64,000 bases of DNA from Heterodera schachtii (lineage: Eukaryota; Nematoda; Chromadorea; Rhabditida; Heteroderidae): the NCBI GenBank assembly GCA_023374025.1, contig SIJG01000041.1, positions 395,001-459,000 on the forward strand. The letters are read 5' to 3'. The position numbers and the translations under genes were made by a program. This document shows positions 48,228 through 59,452 of the stretch, in pieces; positions within the stretch are counted from its first letter, which is position 1, and the number at the start of each line of letters is the position of its first letter. Under the pieces are notes generated by a model. It was given only the letters and a program-made list of their open reading frames with translations, ran no database searches and had not been told where the DNA came from.

Positions 48228-48813
48228 AGAAAAAGGAGAAAACGATGACGGAAGACATATTTATTTATTAAAACAAAAAAAGAAAATGGCAGGTCATGTG
48301 GAGAATCGATGAATAACTATTTGTTTAATAAAAAAGCCAACAGAAATCCGCCGTTACGAATTCAGACCGTGAAATCGTTTCTTATTTTTCTTTTGCTCAT
48401 TTTTGACCAAAGACCGAATCTTTTTCGGGAGTGTGGTAATTAATATATGTACACACTTTCCAATTAGTCAAAATTTGTTATCGCTCATATATAATCACAT
48501 TCTTTGCTTTTGAAGGACCGGAATAAAATGGTGGAACCATTCATTCCACAGAAATGAATCGACATTTCTTTTTTTGCTGGAGATGATGGAGGGATACAAA
48601 AAAAAAAAATGTGTAGAAGTCGTATAGAATTCATATTTTTCGAATGCTTTTATCAAAGTGTTTGAGATTTTGGCGGATTTTGAAATTTCTCCATTTATTA
48701 GTTAGATAAATTCATTAAAATTTCAAGATTTCCGCCAAAAATCTGAATTTGTAATTTTTAGGTTTTCTTTTCCTTTATCCCCCCTCCCCTAATCATTATC
48801 CATCCTCCTCCTA
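48228..48813. other. Intergenic, no gene seen
   Basis: AT-rich gap between STAT and the acyltransferase, on the same strand. It should hold the promoter of the latter. No other structure. Confidence 0.6.
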
Positions 48814-51586
48814 ATGCCTGGTCTGCACACTTTTTACGATGGCAGCCTTTTGCTCGCGCCTTTGGTCCCTTTCTTTGGTCTCGACACCTGATAAGGTCAC
48901 TCACTCCGTGTCTTTTCCATTTTGTCACTTTCAAATGAGTTTAGTTGAATCTCTTCTTTTGCCAATTGTTCTCCGTTTTGCTCGCTTTTGCCTTTTTCAA
49001 ACTTTTCCCCCCTCGGCAGTCCTCCGATCACTCCGTTCGGTTGTCCATTCTCGCATTTGTTGGAATAGCGCTGTGTTATTTTTGCTTTGGAAGGTCAGTC
49101 AATGAATGATGCAAAATGAGAATCTTTTTGTTACTATTATTATTCGAATTTGTTTGTTCCCTCTGATTGTTTACCTCATTCAGAATTTCGTTTATTAATT
49201 TTACATTTTTAATCCTTCCCCATTTTGTTTTCAATTCCTTAGTTCAGGGCCATCAAACACATCTTCGGCCTCCTCCTCTTCAGTTATGTCCTTCTCCGTT
49301 TTGTCCCCGTGCGATTTGTCCACCGCGCGGTGTTTTGCTTCGCAATGGGTTACCTCATATTCATTCATTGGTAGTGACGCAATTTGGGAGCATTTAGCCA
49401 AGCCAAATTATAATTTATTACCTCCTAAATTAATAAATCGTTTTGGATATTTAGAATTTCCATTTTTCGAGATTTTAAAGATTTACGAAAAAAGATATTG
49501 AAACAGAGGATTGTAGGACAAATTCACATCTAAAAATGAGTAAAACTGGAGAATCTGGGCGCCACCCAAAAATAATAAATAAATTGGTATTCGTTGCTGG
49601 TCATTACAATTGTGACTTTCTTCTTAGGTACCGTTGGTTTATTCTTCGCGATTATCACCTCGATGTCACTGTAAGTTTCTGTCAAAATTCGAATTTTCCA
49701 ATTTTATTTGTGCCACGGGTCGGTTTCAACTCTCTCCAATTTTAGGGTCCAATGATGATTATGGTCCAAAAAGTGACCGTTCTCGCCTTTTCACTTCATG
49801 ACGGATCAAAAAAGTCGGAGGAACTCAGCCGAATTCTGTCCAAAGAATCATTGAGGTGCGGTGATTCACTCGGAACAGCCAAAAACACTAATTGTTCAGC
49901 AAAGTGCCGCCAATTCTCAACTTTTTGGCGTACACTTTCCAATTCCAAACGGTTCTCACGGGGCCAATGGTTTTTTACTCGGAATTTATGGAATTTGTCA
50001 GCGGAGAAAACTTTAGCAAAGCGCTGAAAAAGGTGGGTATTTCTTGGACTTTTGTTAATTTATTTCGCAAAAGGTCGATGCCAATGGGGAAAGTGAATCT
50101 TCCGACGACAAATTAAACAATGCCAAAAACAAACGCCGCCGTTCCCCCGGCGGTGTTTCGTCCCTTTCAATGCCTTCGCCCGTCCGTGCCGTTCTCTCCA
50201 AATTCCTCTTCTCCGCTTTTTGTGCCATTTTGCTGCTCATTTTCGGAAATTCGTCTGACCCTGCCCAAATTGTGTCTCCGTGGGCTTGGCGAATGCCGTG
50301 GCTGCAATGGCTGCTTCTCTTTTGGTTTCTCATTTTCATGCAGCGCGTCCAATATTATTACGCGTGGACAATGAGTGAGTTCATGGACAGACTCATTATT
50401 CCAACAAATTTTTAGAATTTTTAGGAAATTTAAACATTAAAAATTAATCGTTAATAATCATGTTTGGGTTTTTTAAATTTTATTTTTTAAAAAAGGTAAA
50501 TTTTCTTCATTCACTTTTTTGAACATTTTAATTAAATCCGAATTTATGTATTTTGAAAGAAAATGAGAAAATTAATTTTTTTTCCCTTGAAATTTCCTTA
50601 AGCAAAATTTATAAAATAATCCAAGGATTGGAAAAACAAATCTTTTTTTTCGACGACTTTTTTTTTTTGTCTCGGACACATTTTGGGCTTCACCGAATTT
50701 CCCCCTCCCGAATCATTTTGCTTTTGATGCTTTAGCCGATGCCATCTGCAATATTAGCGGTTTTGGCTTCGATGGGTTCACAAGCGATGGAAAGCCCAAG
50801 TGGGACTTGACCACCACAGTGGACGTGTGGAAAGTCGAGGTCATTAGAAATTGGATGAGTGCTTTTGGGGGGAATTGGACTGTCATTTCAGACAGCGCAA
50901 AGTTTCAAAGAAACGCTGGACGGATGGAATTTGAAAACGATGTTTTGGCTGCGTTACATTGCCTACGAAAGAATGCCGAAAAACTACAGAACATTGTCCA
51001 CCTACGCACTTTCCGCCGTTTGGCACGGCCTTTTCATGGGTATCAAAATCATCACACTTTTCCTTTTTAATTCATTTTTTAAGGTTATTACCTTTGTTTT
51101 GCCACCGGTGCTCTGATAACAGTCGCCGGGAGAATGGTCAGTCGGTGGGGGAGGGGGGTAAAAAAGGTCGTCATTCCATCGTTTTGTCCGAATTCGTTCG
51201 ATGATTTTGTCCAATTGCTTCTTTCAGTCTCGCCGTTGCATTCGCCACCACTTCCAACGGAATGCATTTCTTCACCATTTGTACAATTTGCTGACTTTTT
51301 TGGCCACCAAATTCGCACTCGCCTACACAACATTTCCATTTGTGACAATGCATCTGAACCCGGGCCTCCTCCTTTACAGGCACAGAATTCAAAGAAAATA
51401 AATATTTATTTGCCAATTAAATTTCTAATTTGCTCCTTCCGTTGCAGGCGACTCTTTTTCTTCCTGCATTTTCTCGCATTGTTCGCCATTTTGGCGCTCC
51501 CCCGGCTTTTGCGTCCGGAGAATCATTCGCCAAAACAAAGCCAAGAAGCGCACAAAACAAAGCGGCAAAGTGCCGTAATAAATTAG
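48814..51586 (+). CDS. MBOAT-family lysophospholipid acyltransferase (MBOAT1/2-like)
   Basis: Multi-pass ER membrane acyltransferase that re-acylates lysophospholipids. The start MPGLHTFYDGSLLLAPLVPF is at 48814. Central exons include QFQTVLTGPMVFYSEFMEFV and a cytosolic loop (AKNKRRRSPGGVSSLSMPSP), then LFSAFCAILLLIFGNSSDPA and WLQWLLLFWFLIFMQRVQYY. The hallmark region follows: ADAICNISGFGFDGFTSDGK, KWDLTTTVDVWKVE, TMFWLRYIAYERMPKNYRTL, and STYALSAVWHGLFMG with the catalytic His, then YYLCFATGALITVAGRM. The C-terminal membrane spans end FFFLHFLALFAILALPRLL, stop at 51586. The match to MBOAT1/2 (conserved Asn and His motifs, spacing) is clear; head-group specificity is not readable. A 3' neighbour on the same strand starts about 200 bp downstream. 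Confidence 0.9.
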
Positions 51587-51794
51587 TCTTCAAAGTCAGC
51601 ATTTCCATCATTTTTGGTCTTTTTATACAAATTTATTTTCCCATGCCTTTGTAAATGCGTTTTTTCACCATTTATAAGTTTCAACTTTGAATATTTAATG
51701 CCATATAATTCTTTACCTTGTTTTGTTTTTTCTTTTTTCATAGTTTCTTGCCACTGATTCTTTCGGCAAATAAATCATTTCATTTCTCTTACTT

Positions 51795-53553
51795 ATGGTT
51801 TTTGCCATTCGTCGTTTCGTTGGCAAATGTTCGCCTTTTCCCAATTGTTTTTTGCTTCGTCCCTCTTCTTCTTCTTTTACCCCTTCCGATGGAAACACCG
51901 ACAAAAGAGAAGATGCAATTCGACTTCCAATCCTTCCCAAAAAGTCGCGTTCCGCTGGACAGCCCTTTTCTTTTGTGGATTATAAAAGTGTCTTTTGCAA
52001 AGCGGGCAAAGGCGGGGACGGACGTGTTTCGTTTCTGCGTTTAAAAAACATTGAATTTGGTTGTTGACAATGGAATTTGCCCTGTAATTCCCTCTGTCAG
52101 TTAAGGGGGCCCCGACGGAGGCAATGGCGGAAACGGTGGCCACGTCATTTTCCAAGGTTGGCAATGCCAAACAAATGGGCTATATCAGAGCCGAAACGGA
52201 TTTTGACTCACTGTCAGTTTCGGATTTCCTTATCTGATATCGATGAAAGGCGCCCCTTTGACAGTTTTTGATTCCCAAGGATTTTTGGGATCGAAATGCC
52301 AAGAAATTCTTTCAAATGCTTTATCTTTGGTCATTCAGCTGACTCCAAAATCACTGATCTGTCACAAGTCCATTCAATTCTCAATGCGCAGGACGGAGTG
52401 GAAGGTCACTTTTGATATTCAATAAATTTGAATTATTTATTCTTTTTGGTGGTTTTTACATTTTACCTCCGATTTTATTAGGCCGGGGCGACTGTGCCCA
52501 TGGAAAGTGCGGAGAACACCTTTACGTGCCCGTCCCTCTGAACACTCTGATCAAAAAACCGAGCACGGACGAACTGCGGCCAAGCAAAGTGACATTGCAC
52601 GAACTGTGCCGCGAGGGCGATTTGTTCATCGCGGCACGTGGAGGCGCGGGAGGACACGGAAACGCATTTTACGTGTCGAATTTGGTGAGAAAGCCGTTGA
52701 AAGCGGAGGAGGGCGGACAAGGCGAAGAGGTGAGCCTAAGGGGAGGCGGGGGAAGGAGTTACTGACAGAAATCATTCTTCCAAAATTGAATTCCAGATGA
52801 GCTACGACATCGAAATGCGCATCATGGCCACCGCCGGTTTGGTTGGCATTCCAAATGTGGGCAAGTCGTAAGCCTTCTCTTCCGCCTTAATTGGTCACTG
52901 TCCATCTCTCCATTATTACAATTAGCACACTTTTGCGTGCGATTTCGAGGGCAAAGCCTAAAGTGGCCGCTTATCCGTTCACAACTCTCAGCCCAAGCGT
53001 TGGAATGGTCCAATACGGCGACTTCTTCCAATTGGCAGGTGTTGTGACTTTGGCATGGCACTCCGCTTCCGTTCTTCTGACATCCCTAACAAAATGATCA
53101 GTTGCCGACATTCCCGGGTTGGTGCAAGGCGCACATCGCAACGAGGGACTCGGCTTCAGTTTCCTGCGGCACATTGTACGCTGCGAATGTGTGCTCTTCG
53201 TCCTTGACTTTACACAAGGAAATCTGAGGGAACAGTACGAATTGTTACAACATGAAATGACTTTGTACGACGACGAACTAAGCAAAAAAGAAGCGGCGAT
53301 TGTCGTAAACAAAACGGACTTATTGGACGGAGAAAAGGCATCATTTTCCCTTTTTTGAAAAATAAAAATTGTTTGCTTAAAGGTTAAGTCAGCGATGGTT
53401 TCGATGTTTCCGGAGCAAAGAGTGTTTTTCGTTTCGGGAAGGCATCGTTTGGGAATCGAACCACTGCTAATGTTTTTGCGGGAAAAACACGAGCGGTTCT
53501 TGAAGGAGAGAGAAGCGAAAATGGAGATAGAGAGAGAGCAGTTGATGATGTGA
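51795..53553 (+). CDS. MTG2: Mitochondrial Obg-family GTPase MTG2/GTPBP5
   Basis: Obg GTPase that assists assembly of the mitochondrial large ribosomal subunit. The start at 51795 gives a basic, Ser/Phe-rich presequence ([20 protein letters not shown]), fitting mitochondrial import. The Obg fold is present ([74 protein letters not shown]). The G domain: G1 GIPNVGKS split by an intron, then [21 protein letters not shown]3 [37 protein letters not shown]4 VVNKTDL. It ends [20 protein letters not shown], stop at 53553. It is convergent with TOE1, 160 bp apart. The domain set and order match GTPBP5. Confidence 0.93.
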
Positions 53554-53712
53554 TCAATGGATTTGTTTTATTTACCTTTGCAAAACAGATAAAAACATTG
53601 CGTGTAATATCCATAATAAGCAATGAAAAGGCGTGTAAAAAGTACAATGATTTCATTAGGCGTGTTTTTTTGTGGTGACCCGCTTCTTTTAATATGTTGG
53701 TTTTTCTTGAGA

Positions 53713-55727
53713 TCATTGAGGCAAACCATCGCTGTCTTTCCCTCGGGCCCCCCTCGTCCAAAGTGAATATTTCGCGCGATCAAAAGCCTTCCTCCGACTC
53801 TCCACCCGTGCCCAATTCAATTGGTGGCTTTCCGTTTGAGTGATGAAATTCGATTTACGGATGAGTAATGGGAGTTCTTTTCCCGCCAATGCAACGCAAC
53901 CGGCCAACCGAAGATCAAACCGACCCGAATTCCGATAAACATGGTCGAGTTGGAAGAAAAGCACTGCAAAGCCAGTCATAAATGCGTCCATTCCTTAATT
54001 GTTTGCGTATTTTAATGTAAAAATAACCAATCCATTAAAAAATGAGCACCTGCCCGGTGGCATCCCCTCGACGTTGTCCAAATTTGCACCGTCCGATTTA
54101 TTTTGGTCAGTGTATCCACGGAAGAGTGCCCAATTCCTTCTCCATTTTTGTAATTTTCTTTTGGTTTCTTCATCGTTTTTTCAGTGCGGTCGTCCGATAC
54201 GGCAAAAAACGGCTCACTTTCCTTCGGGGGAGGGGAGGGAAGAGATGATGTTGATTGAAATGTCCATTTATTTCCTTTACCTTAGACCCTTCCCATTTCC
54301 GTTTTGTTCCGCCCTCCTTTCCCCTCTCATTTTCCTGTTCTTCCAATATTCTTTCCTCCTCTTCCCTTTCTCTTTGATTCTCTTCTCCGTCACTTTCTTC
54401 CTTTTGCTTTTCTGTTTCTTTTTTGCTCCTTCGTTTTCGCTCCTTTTCTCTTTTCAATTGTGCTCGTTTGTCCTCCAAATCGAGTAAAAGGTCAACGTCG
54501 TGCTCTTTGGCACAGTCCGTGCGGTTTCGACAGTGACCAAATCGCTATGATTTATTTTTTTAAATGTTAATCTTAATGATTTTCTTTTTACCGTATATGA
54601 TTGGCAGAGCATTTCCTGGCGAATGTCGGCTAATTTTCCATTTACAAACGATTCTTTGAGGCCGCACTTTAAATGGCTAAACTTTGTGGCCTTTCGAGCT
54701 TTGCTTCGCAATTTTGAAAATTTGATGACCAAATGTGGCTTTTTGTTTTGGTAAAGCCTTTGATTTTCCCTTTGCGCCTTTCGGAAAACGTAATCCAAAT
54801 ATGAGCAGGAAAACTAAACAATTCAATTTATAAACGTTTAAACAACTAGCTGTACTTACATTCTTTGTTTGTTGGTGCTCCGCCATATATTTTGAATCCC
54901 AAAGGGCACAATCGATGGCATAATAATCATCAATCGTCTCCCTTTTGCCAAACCAATCCGCCAAATTAGCCGTAAATTGGTCACATTGCTCAGGTAGTGG
55001 TGCATAAAAATGTTCGTGAAGAAATGCCAGATCGGTCAGACCGTTGTGAAAAGCGATGCAAACACCGGAGGCGAGAAGCTCTTCCCAAAGAGAATGGAAA
55101 ATGCCGCCACTCGAATCCTTTGAAAAAATTTATTTGCCGTGAATAACAATAATACCGTTTTTGAGTATCGTATTCCATGCGTCAGCAGACGATTGAAATC
55201 AAAACCGTGAGATGAAAGAAATCGCAACGCTTCCGGCTCAACAACAAATGGTTTTTCCTCAAGCGAAAGCATATCAAATACCTAAAAAATAATTCAAATT
55301 AAGAATGCCTCAAAAGTGAGCGTCGTATCACCCTGCATTTGTAGCGGAGTGCCCGCTGTTCCGTATCGATGCCGTCGAATTGGAAAGTGGCGATCCCAAC
55401 CGACAAAATTGAACGCGTTTGCGCTGCTTCGCGAGTTCTCTTGTATCTCTCTGGCATTGTGCGCATGCATCCCGCTCTATCGCCAAGCCCACTCAATTCC
55501 TTAAAAGCAGACAATTTCGAAGTAAGCTAACAATAAGCCGGCTCTAATTCTGTTGATGAGCTTACCAAGTCAATGGAAACAAGTTGCGCCTTTCGAATGC
55601 TTTCAATAAGATAGGGCCAAATGACGTTCAAATTCTCACAATTCACTTCAGCAACGGACACTGTTTCAAACAACTGTTCGGTAGGCTCACAATCAGCAAC
55701 GGCGGAACTCAGAGGGGCCATTGGCAT
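53713..55727 (-). CDS. TOE1: TOE1-type 3' exonuclease / deadenylase with CCCH finger
   Basis: Orthologue of TOE1 (target of EGR1), a DEDD nuclease that trims 3' tails of snRNAs and other small RNAs in Cajal bodies. The start MPMAPLSSAVADCEPTEQLF is at 55727. The catalytic D-x-E spans an intron (VSIDL|ELSGLGDR). Further: ERYKRTREAAQTRSILSVGI; LRFLSSHGFDFNRLLTHGIR; VCIAFHNGLTDLAFLHEHFY (DEDD motif II region); YYAIDCALWDSKYMAEHQQ; YLDYVFRKAQRENQRLYQNK. A CCCH-type finger region (GHCRNRTDCAKEHDVDLLLD) follows, then a highly charged linker (REKERKRRSKKETEKQKEES). The C-terminal nuclease part (GMDAFMTGFAVLFFQLDHVY; LIRKSNFITQTESHQLNWAR) stops at 53713. Order and spacing match the human protein throughout. 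Confidence 0.92.
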
Positions 55728-55907
55728 GGAAGAAAAGCCTTTATTAATGATTGCACCAAATACATATTAAACAAACGGAGAAATATAAATGATAGTTGTA
55801 TAAGTGCAAAATAAACATTTAATATTGGACGAACTGTATTATCTGTACTATAATTTAATTACAAAATTCGGAAAATAAAACAATTGGGGGAATAATCAAA
55901 TGGACAA

Positions 55908-57662
55908 TCAATCGCCCTCAAAAGCTTCGCTCAATTTCGCAACATCAGCCACAATTATCACCAGCACAGTAACATTATCACCACATCCCTTGCGCACTGC
56001 CGCCGCACTCATTTCGTCGGCAATTTTTGTCCACAGTCCAACAGAATCCTTCCCCTCATTGAACTCCGCCGTTTTAGCAAGCATTTTGTACTGTCCGATC
56101 ACAAAATCAATCGCTGCGTCGGGCGAAAAAGCCTTCCAAAGGCCATCACAAGCCAAAATGATGAAACTTAATGCGAATAAAGAAAACTATTAATACAAAT
56201 AAACACCGGAAGAGTTACAGATCGTCTGGGGTTAACGATAACTTCTTGATGTCGGGGGTGCAAATTACGCCATGTGCCTTCATTTGACCGTCACCAATCG
56301 AACGCGACACCTCTAAAATGCCAAAAACTCGGCCATCCCTACAAATGAAGTAGGAAATAATCAAAAATTTGATGAACATTCCTTGGATAAGACTGACTTG
56401 ACTGTTCCGCCAGACTTTTGAATACGCATTCGTTCGTCAAAAACAAGAGGGTTGTGGTCCACAGTGATTTGCAGCGGAATGTTTGTGCTCTTTTCAGATT
56501 TGTGTCGACAAACAATAGCCTAAACAATGGTAATATACAAATAATTATTTTAAAATAATCATGCCAATTTAAAAAATATATAAAAAGATACCCAATTTCA
56601 ATTTTATAAAGGCTTTTGGTTTGCAAGTTTTTTTCTTAGTTTGTGGTGTATTCCCAAAGGCTTCGTAATCGCTGATCACGAATTTGACACCCATTTAAAA
56701 CAATTCCGAATAGCTACACGGATTAAGTTTCCTTTTACTCGAAAACGTATGCGATTTATGATCAGTAATTTTTAAAATACATCATTTTTATTAGCGCTAA
56801 AAACAATAACCTTCGAGTCGCCAATATTAGCACAGTAAAGCGTTTTATCCAATAAAAAAATGGTTGTCGCCGTTGTACCATCTTTCAGCGTTGGTTTCCT
56901 AATTAAATTTTAGAAAGCGTAAAATACATTATTTCTTACTGTCGTCTTGCTTCAACAAGGAAACCATCATCGATACCCTTATAAGTATCGACAAATATTT
57001 TACGAATGGACTTCTCGAATACTGAAATAGCACTCTTTGGGGGCACATCTGTATATTTAAAAAATAATTGATTTCATAGAAATTTTCCCACATTTCTTGG
57101 AAACAGCAACGAACAATCGAGCGAAATGCTCGGCACAATAATCAGCCGCACGTCGCCCGGCATGCCCATCGAACAAAGCGTACAAAGCACAACGCATTTT
57201 GCCTCTAAATCAGGCGCCCAATAGTGGGCATGAGTAAATATTTCGTCATGTCGAATCCTACACTCCTTGTGAATCGTCGGCTCGAACTGGCAGAGAATTC
57301 CCAAAACAACTTTCGAACGAATCCAAGGCCAAATGGCGGTCTTGCATTTCTTCTCGTTCCCCCTTCCGCTCAATACAGACGCTGTGCAACACCGAGTCCG
57401 ATCCACTCGAAAAACAAACATTTGTTCCCGCTAAAAAGTAATAAATAATATAAGGAGATGAAACAGTACAAAAACCCAAAGTGTTCAAAGCTGGGGACAC
57501 AGTAGACGGTTGTAAACCATTCGTGGAATTTTCTTCGGAATTTATGTCATCATGGATAGCTTTTTTTATGGAAGTTTTTGCCTCTTCGTCGGAATCATAA
57601 AGTGATAATGTTGTGGAGTTAGCTTTTCTTTTTTGTGCGAAGGAATGATGAGTGTCCACCAT
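55908..57662 (-). CDS. ILKAP: PP2C-family Ser/Thr phosphatase, ILKAP-like
   Basis: Metal-dependent protein phosphatase related to ILKAP, a regulator of integrin-linked kinase signalling. The chosen start is MVDTHHSFAQKRKANSTTLS at 57662; an in-frame upstream Met exists (57836) but its sequence looks like intron/UTR. Motifs in order: ERKGEREEMQDRH (metal-binding Glu/Asp region), ALYALFDGHAGRRAADYCAE (FDGH), the GST/GDS region across small exons (about 56400-57000), RDGRVFGILEVSRSIGDGQM (motif 8), then MACDGLWKAFSPDAAIDFVI and CGDNVTVLVIIVADV, stop at 55908. All core metal-ligand motifs seen are intact. A relic of the foldback-element family (about 56660-56790) lies in an intron. It is separated from TOE1 by only 180 bp. 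Confidence 0.9.
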
Positions 57663-57993
57663 AATGGTACTTTGACGTTGACTAAATGTGGTAGTAAAGA
57701 ATGATTTTAGGGTGTAAAAACTGCCAAAAAATATGGATCCCCCATTCTTCATGATTGCCAAAAACCCGGCGCCTAAAAATCGGCACAATCTCACAAATCC
57801 AAATTCCAGGTCTCCCAGGCCCAGGCAAAATGACAACCCTTTTTTTATTTAGGCAAAACGCCATAAAAGATTTTCGTTTTTTGGTGACCCCGGTTAAATA
57901 TTGGTTTAGTTTTTTCCAATTTGCAAAAATAAGAGGTCTATTTTCAGCCTTTTTTTAATTTTTAAATAGCACTTAGAAGATTTGTAATTTTAG

Positions 57994-58717
57994 ATGAATC
58001 AATTTCTGCTTAACTTGTCTTCTTCCTACTCTCAATGGATTTCTAAGGCTTTTGCTTCTACTGGAAAGGGAAGATGGTATGCACAGCCACTGTAAGCAGT
58101 AAAATGTTTTTTGTTGTGTTTACTTATCTAATCACATTGAGAGATGAAATGAGTCGACATCGGAGTCGTCCGCCTTGTTACGGCATGGCGAGGAGGTCGA
58201 AGGTGCTCTGCGTGGACAATTCAGAAATTGCCAAGGAAGCAAATATGAGTGGGAAGCTGGCCTATGTCATTTGGGTGTACAAAGACGGGTACCGCAAAAG
58301 GCACATGCCGAAGGCAGAACTCGGCGACAGGGTGAGAATGTGTTTGGAATTAACCTTTGCTTCCCTCGTCCATATTGGGATCATTAATGAAGCCATGAAT
58401 GTTTTAGCAACCACCCCATTGAATGTTTAAGGTGTTGCTCTCAATTAGAGGGGAGATGAAACGTGCTGTCGTCGTCGGGTGCAAGCAGCACCTCGCCATC
58501 CGAAAGCATGGGTTGCCTTCCACCGACACCAACAACGTCGTCCTGCTGGTAAAAATTCGATATTTCAGCAGCTGAGCCTTCAATTTACTATGTTCAGAAC
58601 AACGACGGGAACCCTCTTGGCAATCGCATTTTGGCACCTGTCCCTGCCTATTTTATGCGGTATCGCAAATGGCTACACGCTTCAAAAGTGTCGGCGTTAG
58701 TCAAGAAATTCGTTTAG
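57994..58717 (+). CDS. mrpl-14: Mitochondrial ribosomal protein uL14m (MRPL14)
   Basis: Large-subunit mitoribosomal protein. The start at 57994, directly after TAATTTTAG (likely trans-splice acceptor), gives MNQFLLNLSSSYSQWISKAF, a mitochondrial presequence. The core has RSKVLCVDNSEIAKEANMSG, KLAYVIWVYKDGYRKRHMPK, then after an intron VLLSIRGEMKRAVVVGCKQH, LPSTDTNNVVLL, and NNDGNPLGNRILAPVPAYFM with a basic tail ending VSALVKKFV, stop at 58717. The V-D-N-S and G-N-P-L-G motifs are typical of uL14. The gene ends 80 bp before a hAT-type element. Confidence 0.92.
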
Positions 58718-58797
58718 AAAACTTTTTTTGAATTGATAAAAAGGTTGGCGTGCTCATGTCCATTGGTTATTTTCAAAAAAACCCTCTCAATGATAAC
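58718..58797. other. Short gap with left target duplication of the next element
   Basis: Holds the uL14m 3' flank and the 8-bp ATGATAAC (58790-58797) that is repeated at 59408-59415. Confidence 0.7.
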
Positions 58798-59407
58798 TAG
58801 GGTTGTAAGTTGTATGCACTAAAAAATGCCAAATATGCGCATAAAATATGCACTAAAAATCCCCCAAATATGCCCTAAAAACCCGAAAAATGCCCAAATA
58901 TGCACTAAAATATGCCTTAATGGCTTTTAACCCTAAAAAAATGCTAAAAAATTATGTAAAAATTCAGAATTGACTTAAAAACTTCAAAACACAGGTTAAG
59001 GAGCGTTTTTTAGATGAAAATTTATAAATTTTTATTATATGCTAAAACAAAATTACCTTTTTAAATAAATTAATTTTTTTCAAAAGTTCTTACCAAAATT
59101 TAAAAATTTTTCGATTTTAAGGGTGTATTTTTTAAAAAATTCCAAAAAGTCGATCATTAGGGGTGTATTTTTAATTTTTATTGCATTTTTCTTATGAAAT
59201 TTGCCAAAAATGACCGAAATATGCTCTAAAAATGCAAAAATGGCCAAATATGCATTTATTCTCAAAAACCCCCAAAATATGCTTTTATATGCACTAAAAA
59301 CCTTCACCAAATCAAAAAATTTTAATGCAGAAATGCTATTTTTGAGCCCCTTTCTTCATAGCATATGCGCAGAAAAAATATGCAAAATCATACAAATTAT
59401 AACCCTA
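58798..59407. mobile_element. 610-bp hAT-type TIR element (MITE)
   Basis: The left end TAGGGTTGTAAGTTGTATG and the right end (reverse complement TAGGGTTATAATTTGTATG) form terminal inverted repeats of about 19 bp with two mismatches. Identical 8-bp repeats ATGATAAC flank it (58790-58797, 59408-59415). TAGGG ends and 8-bp duplications are characteristic of hAT elements. The interior is AT-rich with many aaatatgc(a/c)ctaaaa words and no transposase. Confidence 0.88.
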
Positions 59408-59452
59408 ATGATAACACATAAATTTATTGTAAATGTCCAATTTTCTTAAAAT

